A stretch of DNA of 53,511 bases, taken from Hondaea fermentalgiana (lineage: Eukaryota; Sar; Bigyra; Thraustochytrida; Thraustochytriidae). The stretch covers positions 308,208-361,718 of the forward strand of contig NPFB01000027.1 of NCBI GenBank assembly GCA_014084085.1, in the 5' to 3' direction. A program made the position numbers and the translations under genes. The notes beneath the pieces are model-generated. The model did not search any database. It was not told the DNA's origin and was given only the letters and a program-made list of their open reading frames with translations. Shown here piece by piece: positions 1 through 9,809 of the stretch. Position 1 is the first letter of the stretch. Every line of letters begins with the position of its first letter.

Positions 1-1
1 C

Positions 2-355
2 GTGCGCGCGCGAGGCTTCGCGGCTGCGGCCGCCGAGGCCGACGCACCGGAGGCTCCGGAGGCTCCGGCCGCCGCCAGCAGCAATGCCAGCAGCACCCCT
101 CCTGAGGACCGTGGCGTCGGCGAGCCGGGCAAGGCCGTGCCCGTAAACATTTTCAAGTCAGGCTCTGACCCGGTGCTCCTCGCCAAGGACGAGTACCCAG
201 AGTGGCTCTTTGACATTCTCAAGCCGCCTGCCACAGAAAGAGAGGTGCTCAGCAAGAAAGATTCCATCACCTGGAAGAAGGGTGGTGCAAAGTACTTTCG
301 CAAGCTCAACAAGCGACGCATCAAGGAAAACAACATGCGTGGTGACGCATTATGA
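2..355 (+). CDS. MRPL54: Mitochondrial large-subunit ribosomal protein mL54 (3' part; 5' end outside window)
   Basis: The open frame enters from the left edge and ends at TGA 353-355, giving the last 117 residues. An Ala/Pro/Ser-rich low-complexity stretch, plausibly the end of a mitochondrial transit region, leads into a compact conserved core. That core carries the KDEYPEWLFDIL motif, then a Lys/Arg-rich tail with WKKGGAKYFRKLNKRRIKENN, the signature of the mL54 (old L37/L54) family of the mitochondrial large ribosomal subunit. Family members are small, so most of the mature protein is here and only the presequence and start are missing. No intron is seen in the visible part. The family call rests on recognised motifs; mitochondrial location is inferred from the family. 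Confidence 0.8.
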   Translation: MRARGFAAAAAEADAPEAPEAPAAASSNASSTPPEDRGVGEPGKAVPVNIFKSGSDPVLLAKDEYPEWLFDILKPPATEREVLSKKDSITWKKGGAKYFRKLNKRRIKENNMRGDAL

Positions 356-1618
356 TCTCCTTTGCTGTGTCCTCCTTCAGCGACCTCTTATTTCCTTCTC
401 CCTCATTCTCCTCGACGTCGCCGTATCTGCGCCCTCTTTTTTAGGCTCTGCGCGGCTTGTTGCGCAAGGCATGGCGCTTCGTATTTGCGAGCTGGCTCGC
501 TCTGGCTCTGGCTCTGGCCCTGGCTCAAGTCTGTGGAAGACAAGACTTACCCGCCCTCGATTTCCCTCCTTTCCTTTTTCTGCTCCCCAAAAGGTGTTCT
601 CGTTTAACCGTACGCTTGTCGCCATAATCAGGGTCTCAGCTTTCAAGAAATCGCGACAGGTTCTGTCCAATTGGCAGCTTCTGTCTACCTGGGTCTTATG
701 AAATCTCGTTGAGCTGCGCGATGTGTCTCAGTGTGCTTTCTTTGTAAGATCTGCTATCGGTCGCGTCTGTCCAGGCGCAGTGCGTGACCTTATATCTCTT
801 CAAAACCGAAGACCACATTTTACTGCTCTGAAAGGCGTGCTTTATTTGTTCCATCGCTTGTCCTGGGCTTCTGCCAATGAATTCTATCCATCACCTGGCC
901 CAATCACTTGCCCTGACCTCGGCATCGGCTAGTAGCTTACCTTGCAGCAAGCAACCTCTCCTTTTTCCGCAACCAAACGACTCTTGCTCTGCATTTTGTC
1001 CGGAGCAAGTACGCTGGACCAAGGGCCTGCATTCTTCTTGGTGTTTTGAAGATGAGCAGCAAGACTGAAATAAGTCTTGTACATAAATTCGGAGACGCCC
1101 AAGCGCAACAGACAAACCAATCTTCTTCTCCTTGTCGTGCATGCATGCATGCATGCCCAGTCATGATCATTTTCGTGATTCCTGCGTCTTGTACGGATGA
1201 TTTCTTTTTTCATTTTGTGCTTTTGCAGCTTCTCCTTCGCTCTTAAGATGTCGCTGCTGCATCTTAATCTATCAAAATTCGCTACGTCGCGACATCGTGA
1301 CTTTTTTTGTCTTCTCATCTGGGCGATGCACAAGATACTTTGCCGCTCCCTGTTTCCCTCTTTCTCTCTTTCTCTTTGACAGTAGCTATCATGAGCAGAG
1401 GTGAGAGTCTGCCAGGTCAGCCGCGCCGGTGAGATCCTCATGAACGCAAACGCGGAAGCAATAGACGCGCTGCGACAGACGAGCGGGCCGGCGAGGACGA
1501 GACCGCGCGGTGAGGACGCACGTAACTAGCCCTCGGGCGTGTGCTGACGAGAGGCAGGCTAGCTGCCTAACGTCGAGAAGGATCAACATCAAGTAGCGGG
1601 AGCCGACCAGCAAGCAAG
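356..1618. other. Intergenic: mL54 3' region and clathrin light chain promoter
   Basis: No convincing gene. Short open frames on both strands lack conserved sequence. A short ATGC tandem tract lies at 1141-1156 and pyrimidine-rich runs occur around 1300-1378. The sequence just before the clathrin light chain start (1440-1618) is more GC-rich and is presumably its promoter and 5' UTR. Confidence 0.5.
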
Positions 1619-2432
1619 ATGGCCGAGGAAGACCCCTTCGGCTTTACCGAGGAGAGCAACGAGGAAATGCAGCACGTCGACGAGTTTCAAGACCCGTTTC
1701 AGGAGAGCGAGGACGGTCAGCCTCCCATCGATGCCTTTGGTGAAACTGACGACGTGGATGGCCAGGATGTAAGTTGAAACACAAATGTATTTCCGTGAAC
1801 TCAAAGTCTCGTGTTCTAACCTGACAACACAACACAACGCGTGTACTTGCTGCTACGAGACTACTTAGGCTTTTGAGGAGTCGGAGGACGCCGAGGGCGG
1901 CTACGCCGATTTGGGCGGCGATGACGCCTTTGCGGAGTCCGATGGTGCAGATATGATGGATAACAACGAAGCCCAGCAGCAGCAGCAACAACAACAGCCT
2001 CAGCAGCCTCAACAGCCTCAGCAAATGCCCGCGCAGCCGCACGAAAGCAGCATGGACGCCGAAGATCCTGACGCGGACGACGCTGCCCTCCGCGCTTTCC
2101 AGCGCAAGTGGGAGGCTGAGTTGAGCGAGAAGGATGCCAAGATGGAAACGCAGCGCAGCGAGATGAAGGAGCGCGCACAGCAGGAACTCGAAAAATTCAA
2201 GGCCGAAAAGGCAGACGCGCTCAAGTCGAGGCAAAAGACCAACCGCGAGCAAGAGGAGCACTTTCTCGAGGATATCAATGAGGCCCTCACTGCAGAAAAC
2301 CCGTGGGAGCGCATTCTTAGCCTCGTAGATATCTCAAAGAGCTCCGGCGCCAAGGGCGAGGGCGGCGAGCGCGACCTCGCTCGTCTCCGCAAGATTTTTG
2401 TGCAGCTCAAAAACGATCCCCCCGCTCAATAA
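1619..2432 (+). CDS. CLTA: Clathrin light chain (two exons: 1619-1768, 1869-2432)
   Basis: Joining the exons at a GTAAGT donor and TAG acceptor (phase 0) gives 237 residues, the usual family length. The acidic N-terminus (MAEEDPFGFTEE, then DPFQESED) holds two DPF-type motifs. A polyglutamine/QP run follows near residues 87-104, then a charged helical coiled-coil centre (KWEAELSEKDAKMETQRSE and onward) that would bind the clathrin heavy-chain proximal leg. The C-terminus PWERILSLVDISK plus RLRKIFVQLKNDPP matches the conserved light-chain end. The role is to regulate clathrin triskelion assembly in endocytosis and Golgi traffic. The start is the first ATG, with a short spacer from the upstream stop. 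The Q-rich insert is encoded by CAG/CAA triplets and may vary in length. Confidence 0.88.
1769..1868 (+). other. Spliceosomal intron in clathrin light chain (100 bp)
   Basis: GTAAGT donor at 1769 and TTAG acceptor ending at 1868. A TTCTAAC branch-point-like sequence lies near 1814-1820. Removing it joins GGC-CAG-GAT to GCT-TTT-GAG in phase 0 and restores a continuous acidic N-terminal region. Confidence 0.85.
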
Positions 2433-3208
2433 CCTAACCCGAAAAAAGCAGACCGAATATACTCTGATTTGCAAGGCCGTGCAGTACATGTGTGCCCAAG
2501 ATCTTGAAGATTACGCGAAAAGAAAACACGAGCTGCGTCGCAAGATGCCTCGCTCGCCGTGTAGGTTGGGCCAGACGCAAGCTCGCCCCTCGTTGCGTGG
2601 CCTCGTTGCGTGGGGAAGAAAAAAGGAAGAAAAAAAAAGGAAAAGGAAAAGGAAAAGCAAACATGATCTATTGTTCTGCTTCTTCGTTAATGATAGGGTG
2701 GCGATGATGATTGTGAGATGGCAATGTGCGCCAGAAGTCCTTGAAATACAGGCGCCGTTTTTGGCCTTTAGTCCTCATCAATTGATCGTCTCTCGAGCAC
2801 GTTCACAACGAACGTACAGACAGCAGCCCTGCTGCGCGCGAAGGTATTTTTTTCAAGGGACATAGCCACTGTCTCTCCACATTCCATCAATGTTACGATA
2901 TTCGTGCTCATGGACAGCAAGACAGCCGAGGGCTATGCTATCTCAAATGCTCCACGCATCGGTTTGTTTCTTTTTCTTTTTTTTCTTGTTTTTCTTCTTT
3001 TCGTTATGTGGGTGACGACCTTGGGGAATACAATTTGCAGTTGACACATGCGTGCAATAGCCCGAGGAGCAATACAGCAACATAAAGGTGCGAGAGCGAA
3101 CTCTTTCCTGGTTTTCTTTCTTTCTTTCTCTCCCTCCCTTCCTATTTCTCCCTTGATTGCGCTGCACGCGCAACGGGCAACTCGACGATATTGATGTGCG
3201 CTGCAAAC
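2433..3208. other. Convergent 3' intergenic region
   Basis: Shared 3' flank of clathrin light chain (+) and prefoldin 6 (-). It contains purine runs (AAAAGG-type, 2629-2660) and pyrimidine runs (2970-3003 and 3111-3150). No conserved open frame is seen. Confidence 0.5.
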
Positions 3209-3752
3209 TTATTCCTCCTCTCCGGATTGCTGCTGCTTTTGCTGGATCTGGGCGACCTCCTGTTGAAGCTTGCCAATTTCCTGCTGGAGCTTGTTCTTGG
3301 CCGTCTCCTTCTCCTTGAAGGTCTTGTCCAATCGGTCACTGCATGCACAAAGATGTAAATGATGCAAAAAAACATGCGTATGTGTTGTCAGCGTCCTCCC
3401 CACTCACACTTGCTACTTTTCTTCTTGAAGCCTCTTGGCACCCCTTGCACCCCAAACGAAGATCAACTGGATCACGTAAAACTTACATTTCCGACTGCAG
3501 ACGGTCCAGGCGCTGCTTCACCATGGCCTTGGCATCCGGAAGGTCGACCTTGACGAGCACGGGGCCCATGGACTTGAAAACCTCGGCGTCCTCGTCAAGA
3601 ATCTTCAGCTCGCCCTCGACGGCCTGGTTCTCCATGAGCTGCGCGCGGAGCTGCTCAGCCTGTTTGTTGAGCTGGCCCTGCTCGGCGTCAAGGGCTTCAA
3701 ACTGCTTGATCAGGCCCTGGCCGCGCTGTTCGATGGCTCCGATATCCGCCAT
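3209..3752 (-). CDS. PFDN6: Prefoldin subunit 6 (two exons: 3752-3487, 3338-3209)
   Basis: Splicing on the minus strand gives 131 residues, the typical size of a beta-class prefoldin. Exon 1 encodes the first helix and the beta-hairpin region (ENQAVEGELKILDEDAEVFKSMGPVLVKVDL). Exon 2 encodes the second helix (DRLDKTFKEKETAKNKLQQEI) and ends in a Gln/Glu tail. Helix-hairpin-helix with conserved FK-x-GPVLVK is the prefoldin 6 pattern. Prefoldin captures unfolded actin and tubulin and passes them to the CCT chaperonin, one subunit of which (CCT7) is also in this window. The start at 3752 gives MADIGAIEQRGQGL; an upstream in-frame Met is not preceded by family-like sequence. Confidence 0.88.
3339..3486 (-). 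other. Spliceosomal intron in prefoldin 6 (148 bp)
   Basis: Read on the minus strand the donor is GTAAGT (3486-3481) and the acceptor is TGCAG ending at 3339. Removal joins an AT/T split codon (phase 2) and yields LQSEIDRLDKTF, continuous with the prefoldin second helix. Confidence 0.85.
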
Positions 3753-5185
3753 CTTGCCCCGCCGTTTCTGCTCAAGCGCGTCTCTTTCACCTCTCTCGGT
3801 GCGCGCGCGCGAGGACGATCCGGCGGCGAGTAGATAGGCAGGCAGGCACGCAGGCACGCACGCAAGCAATGCCACGCGAGATCAAGCTCTGATAAACGAA
3901 CGATCGAATCAGCTCCGCAAGCAAGCCGCCATCGCGAACGTTGTTGCCGCTCTTCCCCCAAACCTAACCTAACCGCGGGGCTCTAACCGGCCGCGGCCGC
4001 CAAACCTGACCTGCCCAGGTCCCCCAAAACATCCGGTGCCGGTTTCAGGTGCCCGCCAAGCGTCCACCCATTCATCCTGCTTCTTTCTTCCTTCCTTCCT
4101 TCCTTCCTCCCTCGCCTCGCAGCCAACCAACCGCTGCAACTGCCGCCACCCAAACCTCTCGGCGCGCCGCGCAGCGCCGCGCAGCGCCGCGCAGACCCTC
4201 GCGAGGGCCGGCCGCGCGGCCGCCGGCGCGAGGAGGCGAGGCGGCAAACCCGAAAGTCGCAACGCCAAAGCGAGAGAGATGCAGTGCGGCTGCACGTGCC
4301 GCGCCCTGCGCAGGCGCCCCGCCGCCCGCGACCTCGCTCGCGACCTCGCGCGCGACCTCGCTCGCGACGTCCGCGACGCCCGCGACGCGACCTCAGGCTG
4401 AGTTGAGCGGAGCGGCCGCGCGCGCTTCAACCGTGCGCGAGGCGAGGGCGCGAGCGAGGGCGCGGCGGCGCCGATCAAGGGCGAGGAGGGAGACCCAGAA
4501 GAGGGCGGCTTGACCGAGCAGAAGAAGGCGAGCGACGAGGTGCACGCGCCCACCCGGCACAAGAAGAGCGCAGCAGAGCAGACCGCGATCGAAGCGGCGA
4601 CGGTACGTGCGGCCAGAGCGCCGCGAACGGAGCGCGAGCGAGAGCGAGAGCGAGAGCGAAAGCGCAGCGAGCTTGAGCGAGTGGCGAGCAAGGTCGACCG
4701 CGAGAAGAGAGGCGCGGTCGATGCGGTCCGGGGAAAAGAGGGGTTAGCTGATGAGGGAGAAAGCCGAGCGAGCCAGGGACGCCCGACGCGGCGACGGCGA
4801 GGACGCGCGTGTAGGTAGAAGAGAGAGAGAGAGAGAGAGATGTGTGTAGAGGTCGCCCCCCGATCTCAGCCGTGTGGTCTCTAAAACCTACGAGATCCAC
4901 CAACTCGCGAGGGGGCACATTGCCAGGGCAAGGGTTCATTTGCAGAGCCCTTGTCTAGACTCCAGCATACTGGGTACCGCGCCCCGGTGGCGGCGCCTTT
5001 ATGGTGTTGGTGGCCATTTCCATGTCTTGTCGATCCACAGTGGCAAGGTTATTCTGCGCAAAAGAAAAGAGAGAGAGAGAGAGAGAGAGAGTGCGTGTTT
5101 TGTGATGAGGTGACCATCAGAAAACTTTTAAAGGAAACAGCCACACTGACTGACATTCTTATGTGTGTCTTTGACAGCCAGAGAA
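3753..5185. other. GC-rich divergent promoter region with tandem repeats
   Basis: Lies between prefoldin 6 (-) and the multicopper oxidase (+). Repeats seen directly: CTTC tract about 4084-4108; 10-bp unit GCGCCGCGCA three times at 4164-4193; 12-bp unit CGCGACCTCGC(T/G) three times at 4327-4362; GCGAGA-type run about 4635-4660; GA dinucleotide runs about 4819-4841 and 5068-5091. A CACGTG site is at 4293-4298. The stretch just before the oxidase ATG (CTGAC near 5147, pyrimidine-rich, then TTGACAG) resembles a 3' splice site, so a 5' UTR intron is possible. Open frames here (for example 4510-4818) are charged low-complexity sequence without family resemblance. Confidence 0.5.
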
Positions 5186-8100
5186 ATGCCATGGCGCTCT
5201 AAGCGAACTCTATGCGCACGTCATGCACGAAGCAATCCGATTGCTTCACCCTCCATCACCACCTTACTTCTCTGTATTGTAGCCTTCCTAATACCAAGCT
5301 ACAATGCCCAGACCAGCACGAATTGCGACACTGGGCTCGCATATGCTGTGCTGAATGATTGCCCCCTTGCCGAGATCGCGCTCCAGGGAGGAGACGCGCT
5401 CGACCTTGTGTATACAACCCATGCATGGCGGCTGCCCTTTGTGCGGCGCTCCTCGGAGACCATTGAAGGGACCTTTGTCTTCACGGGCAAGGGCTTTGGC
5501 ACCGAGGACACCGGCATTTCTGCACCCGGGCCTTTGCTTCGCGTTGCCAAGGGGGCAAATATCCGCGTTCGTCTCTTGAATGACCAAGACGCGCCTGACG
5601 ACGGCAATTATGTCGTCAATCTGCACACGCATGGCCTTCATGTATCTCCAAATGAAGATGATGTCACCTTTACCATATCCCCTGGCGAATCGCATACCTA
5701 TGATTACCATTTTCCCTCTGACCATGCTGGTGGCACGCATTGGTATCATCCTCATGCGCATTTTCTCTCTGAACTTTCCACCGCAGGGGGCGCGGCTGGT
5801 ATGATCGTCGTGAATGACGCGGACGATGCCTCTGAGATCCCTCAGGAAATCATGGACGTTCCAGAGATCCCCCTTGTCGTACAGCAAATCGAATTTGAAA
5901 AGCTCAACGGGCTTGCGAACGGCTCACTTACTGAACTTCGCGGCAATGTGCACGATGACCTCGTTGACTTCGATTTTTCCGAGCAAGGACTCGACAAGGT
6001 GCAAGGTCTTGGCGAGCTCAAAGAACGCATGTATCTCGTCAATGGCTTTTGGCAGCCGAGGATTCAAGTCGAACAGGGACACTGGTATCGCCTTCGCGTC
6101 CTCAATGTTGCTGCTGTGCAGGACATGAAATTGACGCTCTATGATGACGTGGACGGCGATGCGCAGTGTCGCGTTGTCTTGATTGCCAAGGATGGGGTCT
6201 ACATGCCCGATGGCCCTCGCACGATGCGTTTCGACCTTGGTCAAAGTATTCATCTTCACCCTGCGAATCGCGCGGACCTCCTTTTGCGATGCGATGGAAC
6301 CATCGGAGCTGTCGCAGACGTCTATGACAGCTTCAACCGCTTCACAGATGGCCTTGTTGACCCAGACAAAGAGGACATTTACAAGCGTGAACTCATATGG
6401 CGCGTTGAGGTGATTGCATCTTCTTCGGCTACGAGCGAGTCAGACGCAGTCCCCAGGAATTTTACGTTCACTCCCTGCCTGCCCTTTTATCAAAGTGACC
6501 TTCGCGATGTCTCTGCAGATTTCAATGGCGGCGCAACGTACCCACAACGTCAGAGCTTTGTGAACCAGGGCCTCGTTCGTCCGAATTATGAGATTCGATG
6601 GAGTCGAAATAGCAAAGTCTTTTACATGTCCGTGGAACCTGATCAAATCAACGACGCTGTCTTCGAGCGTTGGGGCTGGGCCAATGACCTTGTGGAAGAA
6701 CAACGCAATGTCACCATCATGGTCATTGGTCATGTGCAGCAGTGGGTAATCACGGCAAACAGCGCAAGTCACCCACTTCACGTTCATGTGAATCATTTTC
6801 AACTCGTCGACGACATCGAGGATGGAACGGGATACCACCGTCGAGGCGACTGGATCGACACGCTGAGACCTCGCTACGAATACGAAGTTGCCATTCGATT
6901 TCAGCCCGATACATTTACGGGCCGGATCGTTCTGCATTGCCACAATGTGGATCACAGCGATTTGGGTTCCATGGCGCAGGCGTGGGTGATTAGCGATCCA
7001 GATCTCGAGGATTCGCGCGTCACGTCCCTTACTCGTCCTTGGGCCGATGTTTGTGCCGACAAGGTGTCTCTCGTTGCTCTTGAGGATGCGTCAATGACTC
7101 CAGCGCCCACGCCGTATCCATCGCGTTATGGAAATGGTAACGTGGAAACAAAAGCACCGACCGTGAAACCCACGACACCGAGGCCGACTATTTACCCAAC
7201 GCGAGCGCCAACGCACAAGCCCACGACGCGGAGACCGACCTCGTTTCCAACACAAGCCCCAACGTTGAAGCCGACCGCTTCTCCCACGCAGGCGCCGACG
7301 CTAGAACCAACAATGAGCCCGACCAAGTTTCCGACGCAATTCCCAACCATGTATCCGACAAAGCTGTCTACAGCCGCTCCGACAAGCAGTCCAACACCAC
7401 GACCCACGTCGAGACCGACGCCAAATCCGACACCGCAGCCCACACGGAGTCCCACTGCTTATCCAACGAAAGTGCCAACGTACCGGGCGACATCGCCGCC
7501 AGTCATTCCGCAGCTTTGTCTCGATGCCGAAGTTTCTGGACCCATCTTGACGCAGGATGGACTTGTTCTGCGCAGCATATGTTACGAAGAGGGGCAGGAC
7601 AGGTGCTGGACGCGTGACTATGGTGCATATAGCTCTCTTGTGTACATGCCCGCTCAGGATGATACCAGTGGCACGTGTCTGTCGAATGAGCTCTCGCGGA
7701 CGCAGCTCACGTACGAGCTTCCACCTTTCGCTCTTGTGCCCGGTCAACAGTACACATTCAAGCTTCGCAGTGACGATGACATTGCCTTTGTTGATGTAGC
7801 CATAGCTGACGCCGCCTTGGTCTCATCGTTCAACGTCTCGCGGTCAACCGGAAGGTCGGGTGTCGACCCGTTTTCGCTTTTTACCGAGGTGCAAGCTCAA
7901 GACGGCGTGCAGGGTCCGTTTGAGGTTCGCTTTTCCCTCGAGTGGGACGCTGATAAAGGCATGGTTATACCGTTAGCTCCCTTTTCCTCTAGCTCTGCCC
8001 TTTACGGCCTGGTTTTGCCATTGACGCGGGCCACCGATGCTGGACAGACGCTGCGTCTCTTTGCGCAAGTACGTGGCGACAATGGTGTCGAGTCTGTCCC

Positions 8101-9109
8101 TTCTGCTGCCGTTGTGGAAGTTACCCTTTCTGATGCTGAAGCGCCGTCGCTCGGATATCTAGGATCGACATGCTCCTACGTCAGCACTTCGTCCGTGGCT
8201 TCACGCACGCGAAGGTTGCTCGCATGCGCCGCGCAGGTGTCTCGGCTTTCACCAGAAAGTTCCTCGCTTGTTGTCAGCGAGCATGCGGCTCTGCCAGGGC
8301 GAATCGCGTCTGTCCTCGTCGAAGCCCAGGATAATCTCGATGTGAGCATTTTGGCCGCAGCGGTGCTTTCCGAGGTGGCGGTAAATGCTTCATCGGTCTC
8401 TGTGGATGTGCTCGAAGACCTTTTGGGTGCGTGGGGTTTTGCCGTCGAAATGTGGACGACTCAAGCCAAAGGCGTGGTTGAAGCCAGTACTCCACTCTAT
8501 CTGGCGGCACCCATTCCTGTCGCTGTGCCACATTTACTGATCGATACAATGGCAAAAATCGGCATAAGAACGGAAGCCTGCATGCTGCGCGATCGGCATG
8601 CTCTCGCCGGCGCCCTCTTGGCTGCGACGTGGTACAATGGCAAGCCTGCATTTCTGCACGAAACGTCTTGGCTTGCCTTTGAGGCCTTGGAGTCCATGCC
8701 AGTGTCTGAAGAGGTACGCGCCGCAATGCGCGTGCGCGTTGAACCACTGGGTACATTTTATAGTACGACGTGGATGACGCCTGAGAACTTGTGCGCCCCG
8801 AGTTCGAGTCAAAGCGTTCTTTCAAGCACCATTGCGGCCATCTTCCTCGCCGATAAATCAGCAAATGTGTACGATGCTGTGGGCGAGAGCCGCGTGGTCG
8901 AGGCCGTTTTCGACTCTCCATCCGAGGCTGCCTCTGGGCACTCGCGTTCCTGCGGCGTGTGGAATGATGCTGCACTTAATTGGCAGTCAAGTCCATGCTC
9001 GCTCGCGCAGAGTGGTTCTGACGTTGTGTGCACTTGCACATTGGATGACGGGTATGATGAAGTGGTTGTTGGTGTCTTTGAAAACATTCTTGCTCCAACT
9101 TTTGGTTGA
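5186..9109 (+). CDS. Secreted multicopper oxidase with Pro-Thr linker and REJ/GPS-like C-terminal region
   Basis: The protein has 1307 residues, more than twice a normal three-domain laccase. A basic N-terminus is followed by a hydrophobic signal segment (about 27-45). Three cupredoxin domains follow with all copper-binding motifs present: HTHG at 147-150, HWYHPHAH at 185-192, HPLHVH at 529-534 and HCHNVDH at 584-590 with Met596 as likely axial residue. Oxidation of phenols or metals with reduction of oxygen to water is expected outside the cell. Residues about 637-771 are a Pro-Thr repeat linker (xPTxxPT). The last 530 residues are not oxidase: about 775-980 resembles the REJ region of polycystins, and the end has C1256-x2-W-x6-W-x4-C1271-x10-C-x-C1284, a GPS-like pattern. 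The His-Leu/Ser-Thr cleavage site is not evident and no transmembrane segment follows. The start is the first in-frame ATG after a splice-like pyrimidine tract. The oxidase call is secure; the C-terminal assignment is my pattern reading. Confidence 0.85.
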   Translation: MPWRSKRTLCARHARSNPIASPSITTLLLCIVAFLIPSYNAQTSTNCDTGLAYAVLNDCPLAEIALQGGDALDLVYTTHAWRLPFVRRSSETIEGTFVFTGKGFGTEDTGISAPGPLLRVAKGANIRVRLLNDQDAPDDGNYVVNLHTHGLHVSPNEDDVTFTISPGESHTYDYHFPSDHAGGTHWYHPHAHFLSELSTAGGAAGMIVVNDADDASEIPQEIMDVPEIPLVVQQIEFEKLNGLANGSLTELRGNVHDDLVDFDFSEQGLDKVQGLGELKERMYLVNGFWQPRIQVEQGHWYRLRVLNVAAVQDMKLTLYDDVDGDAQCRVVLIAKDGVYMPDGPRTMRFDLGQSIHLHPANRADLLLRCDGTIGAVADVYDSFNRFTDGLVDPDKEDIYKRELIWRVEVIASSSATSESDAVPRNFTFTPCLPFYQSDLRDVSADFNGGATYPQRQSFVNQGLVRPNYEIRWSRNSKVFYMSVEPDQINDAVFERWGWANDLVEEQRNVTIMVIGHVQQWVITANSASHPLHVHVNHFQLVDDIEDGTGYHRRGDWIDTLRPRYEYEVAIRFQPDTFTGRIVLHCHNVDHSDLGSMAQAWVISDPDLEDSRVTSLTRPWADVCADKVSLVALEDASMTPAPTPYPSRYGNGNVETKAPTVKPTTPRPTIYPTRAPTHKPTTRRPTSFPTQAPTLKPTASPTQAPTLEPTMSPTKFPTQFPTMYPTKLSTAAPTSSPTPRPTSRPTPNPTPQPTRSPTAYPTKVPTYRATSPPVIPQLCLDAEVSGPILTQDGLVLRSICYEEGQDRCWTRDYGAYSSLVYMPAQDDTSGTCLSNELSRTQLTYELPPFALVPGQQYTFKLRSDDDIAFVDVAIADAALVSSFNVSRSTGRSGVDPFSLFTEVQAQDGVQGPFEVRFSLEWDADKGMVIPLAPFSSSSALYGLVLPLTRATDAGQTLRLFAQVRGDNGVESVPSAAVVEVTLSDAEAPSLGYLGSTCSYVSTSSVASRTRRLLACAAQVSRLSPESSSLVVSEHAALPGRIASVLVEAQDNLDVSILAAAVLSEVAVNASSVSVDVLEDLLGAWGFAVEMWTTQAKGVVEASTPLYLAAPIPVAVPHLLIDTMAKIGIRTEACMLRDRHALAGALLAATWYNGKPAFLHETSWLAFEALESMPVSEEVRAAMRVRVEPLGTFYSTTWMTPENLCAPSSSQSVLSSTIAAIFLADKSANVYDAVGESRVVEAVFDSPSEAASGHSRSCGVWNDAALNWQSSPCSLAQSGSDVVCTCTLDDGYDEVVVGVFENILAPTFG
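7095..7500 (+). repeat. Pro-Thr linker-coding repeat
   Basis: In-frame degenerate repeats encode xPTxxPT units for about 135 residues between the oxidase and C-terminal modules. Such linkers are typically O-glycosylated extracellular stalks. The repeats are protein-level, not perfect DNA repeats. Confidence 0.8.
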
Positions 9110-9573
9110 CGACGACCAATCTTGTTTGGGCTGGCATGTAGAAGAGTAAACCCAACACTGGTTGACCAATTAATTTTAAAAATCAGCATTGTGTCAGTGA
9201 TTGTTTGCTCAGACTTGACATTTTTTCTTTGCCTAGGGCCTTCTTGTGTGGTTCCCTTGGTCGTCCCTGCATTTCGCCGCAACGATTGTTTGTTCTTCTT
9301 CCTCCCTTCTTTCTCGTTTTCTCCCTTCCTTTTCTTACTACTAGTCACATAAGTTTCTCCGCGTCTGTCGTCACTGGGTTTTGCCGATATTGCAACGGAC
9401 CCTTCAAGAGCAACGCCTGCTTCAGTGGCGCATCGAATCATTCTCCACTGCAGTTAATTCTTCGACTCGGGGAAACATATTTTGCAGAGGGGACCGCAGG
9501 AAAAACTTGGTGCGCAAACGGACGCTCGCGACGCCTCCAGAACAAGGAGACTGATGAGCAGAGCCCAAACAGT

Positions 9574-9607
<34 letters not shown>

Positions 9608-9809
9608 CGCGCGACCGCGTTCGGAGCGAGCACGCGCAGCAGCCGCGGGGAGAACTCCTGTTGAAGCCAGCCCGTCAAAGGTCGACCGAACGCGGGCTGT
9701 CCACGGCGCGCCGGATCGCGTCGCTTGAGCGAGCCCAACGTCGCCAGCCGATAACTGCTCCGTTTGAGGACGTTCACGCGCGCGCGCGCGTGCCAAGAGA
9801 CCAAGCACA
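9110..9809. other. Intergenic with GAGACC repeat in TXNDC9 5' region
   Basis: 3' flank of the oxidase (T-rich, 9280-9345), then GC-rich sequence leading to TXNDC9. Five perfect tandem GAGACC hexamers occupy 9575-9604. No supported gene. Confidence 0.55.

Noticed and set aside
929..1441. 170-residue minus-strand open frame in the first intergenic region
   Set aside because: Low complexity (Arg/Lys/Cys), spans the ATGC tract, no family resemblance.
3961..3974. AACCTAACCTAACC, telomere-like repeat
   Set aside because: Only two to three units inside a promoter region, not at an end; too short for a telomeric or interstitial telomere call.
4049..4818. Overlapping Ala/Arg-rich plus-strand frames before the oxidase
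   Set aside because: Produced by GC-rich tandem repeats; no conserved motif.
9122..9352. Hydrophobic plus-strand frame just after the oxidase stop, considered as a missing membrane anchor
   Set aside because: It reads T-rich 3' flanking DNA as Phe/Leu; no splice signals convincingly join it to the oxidase. Kept as a check under the oxidase finding.
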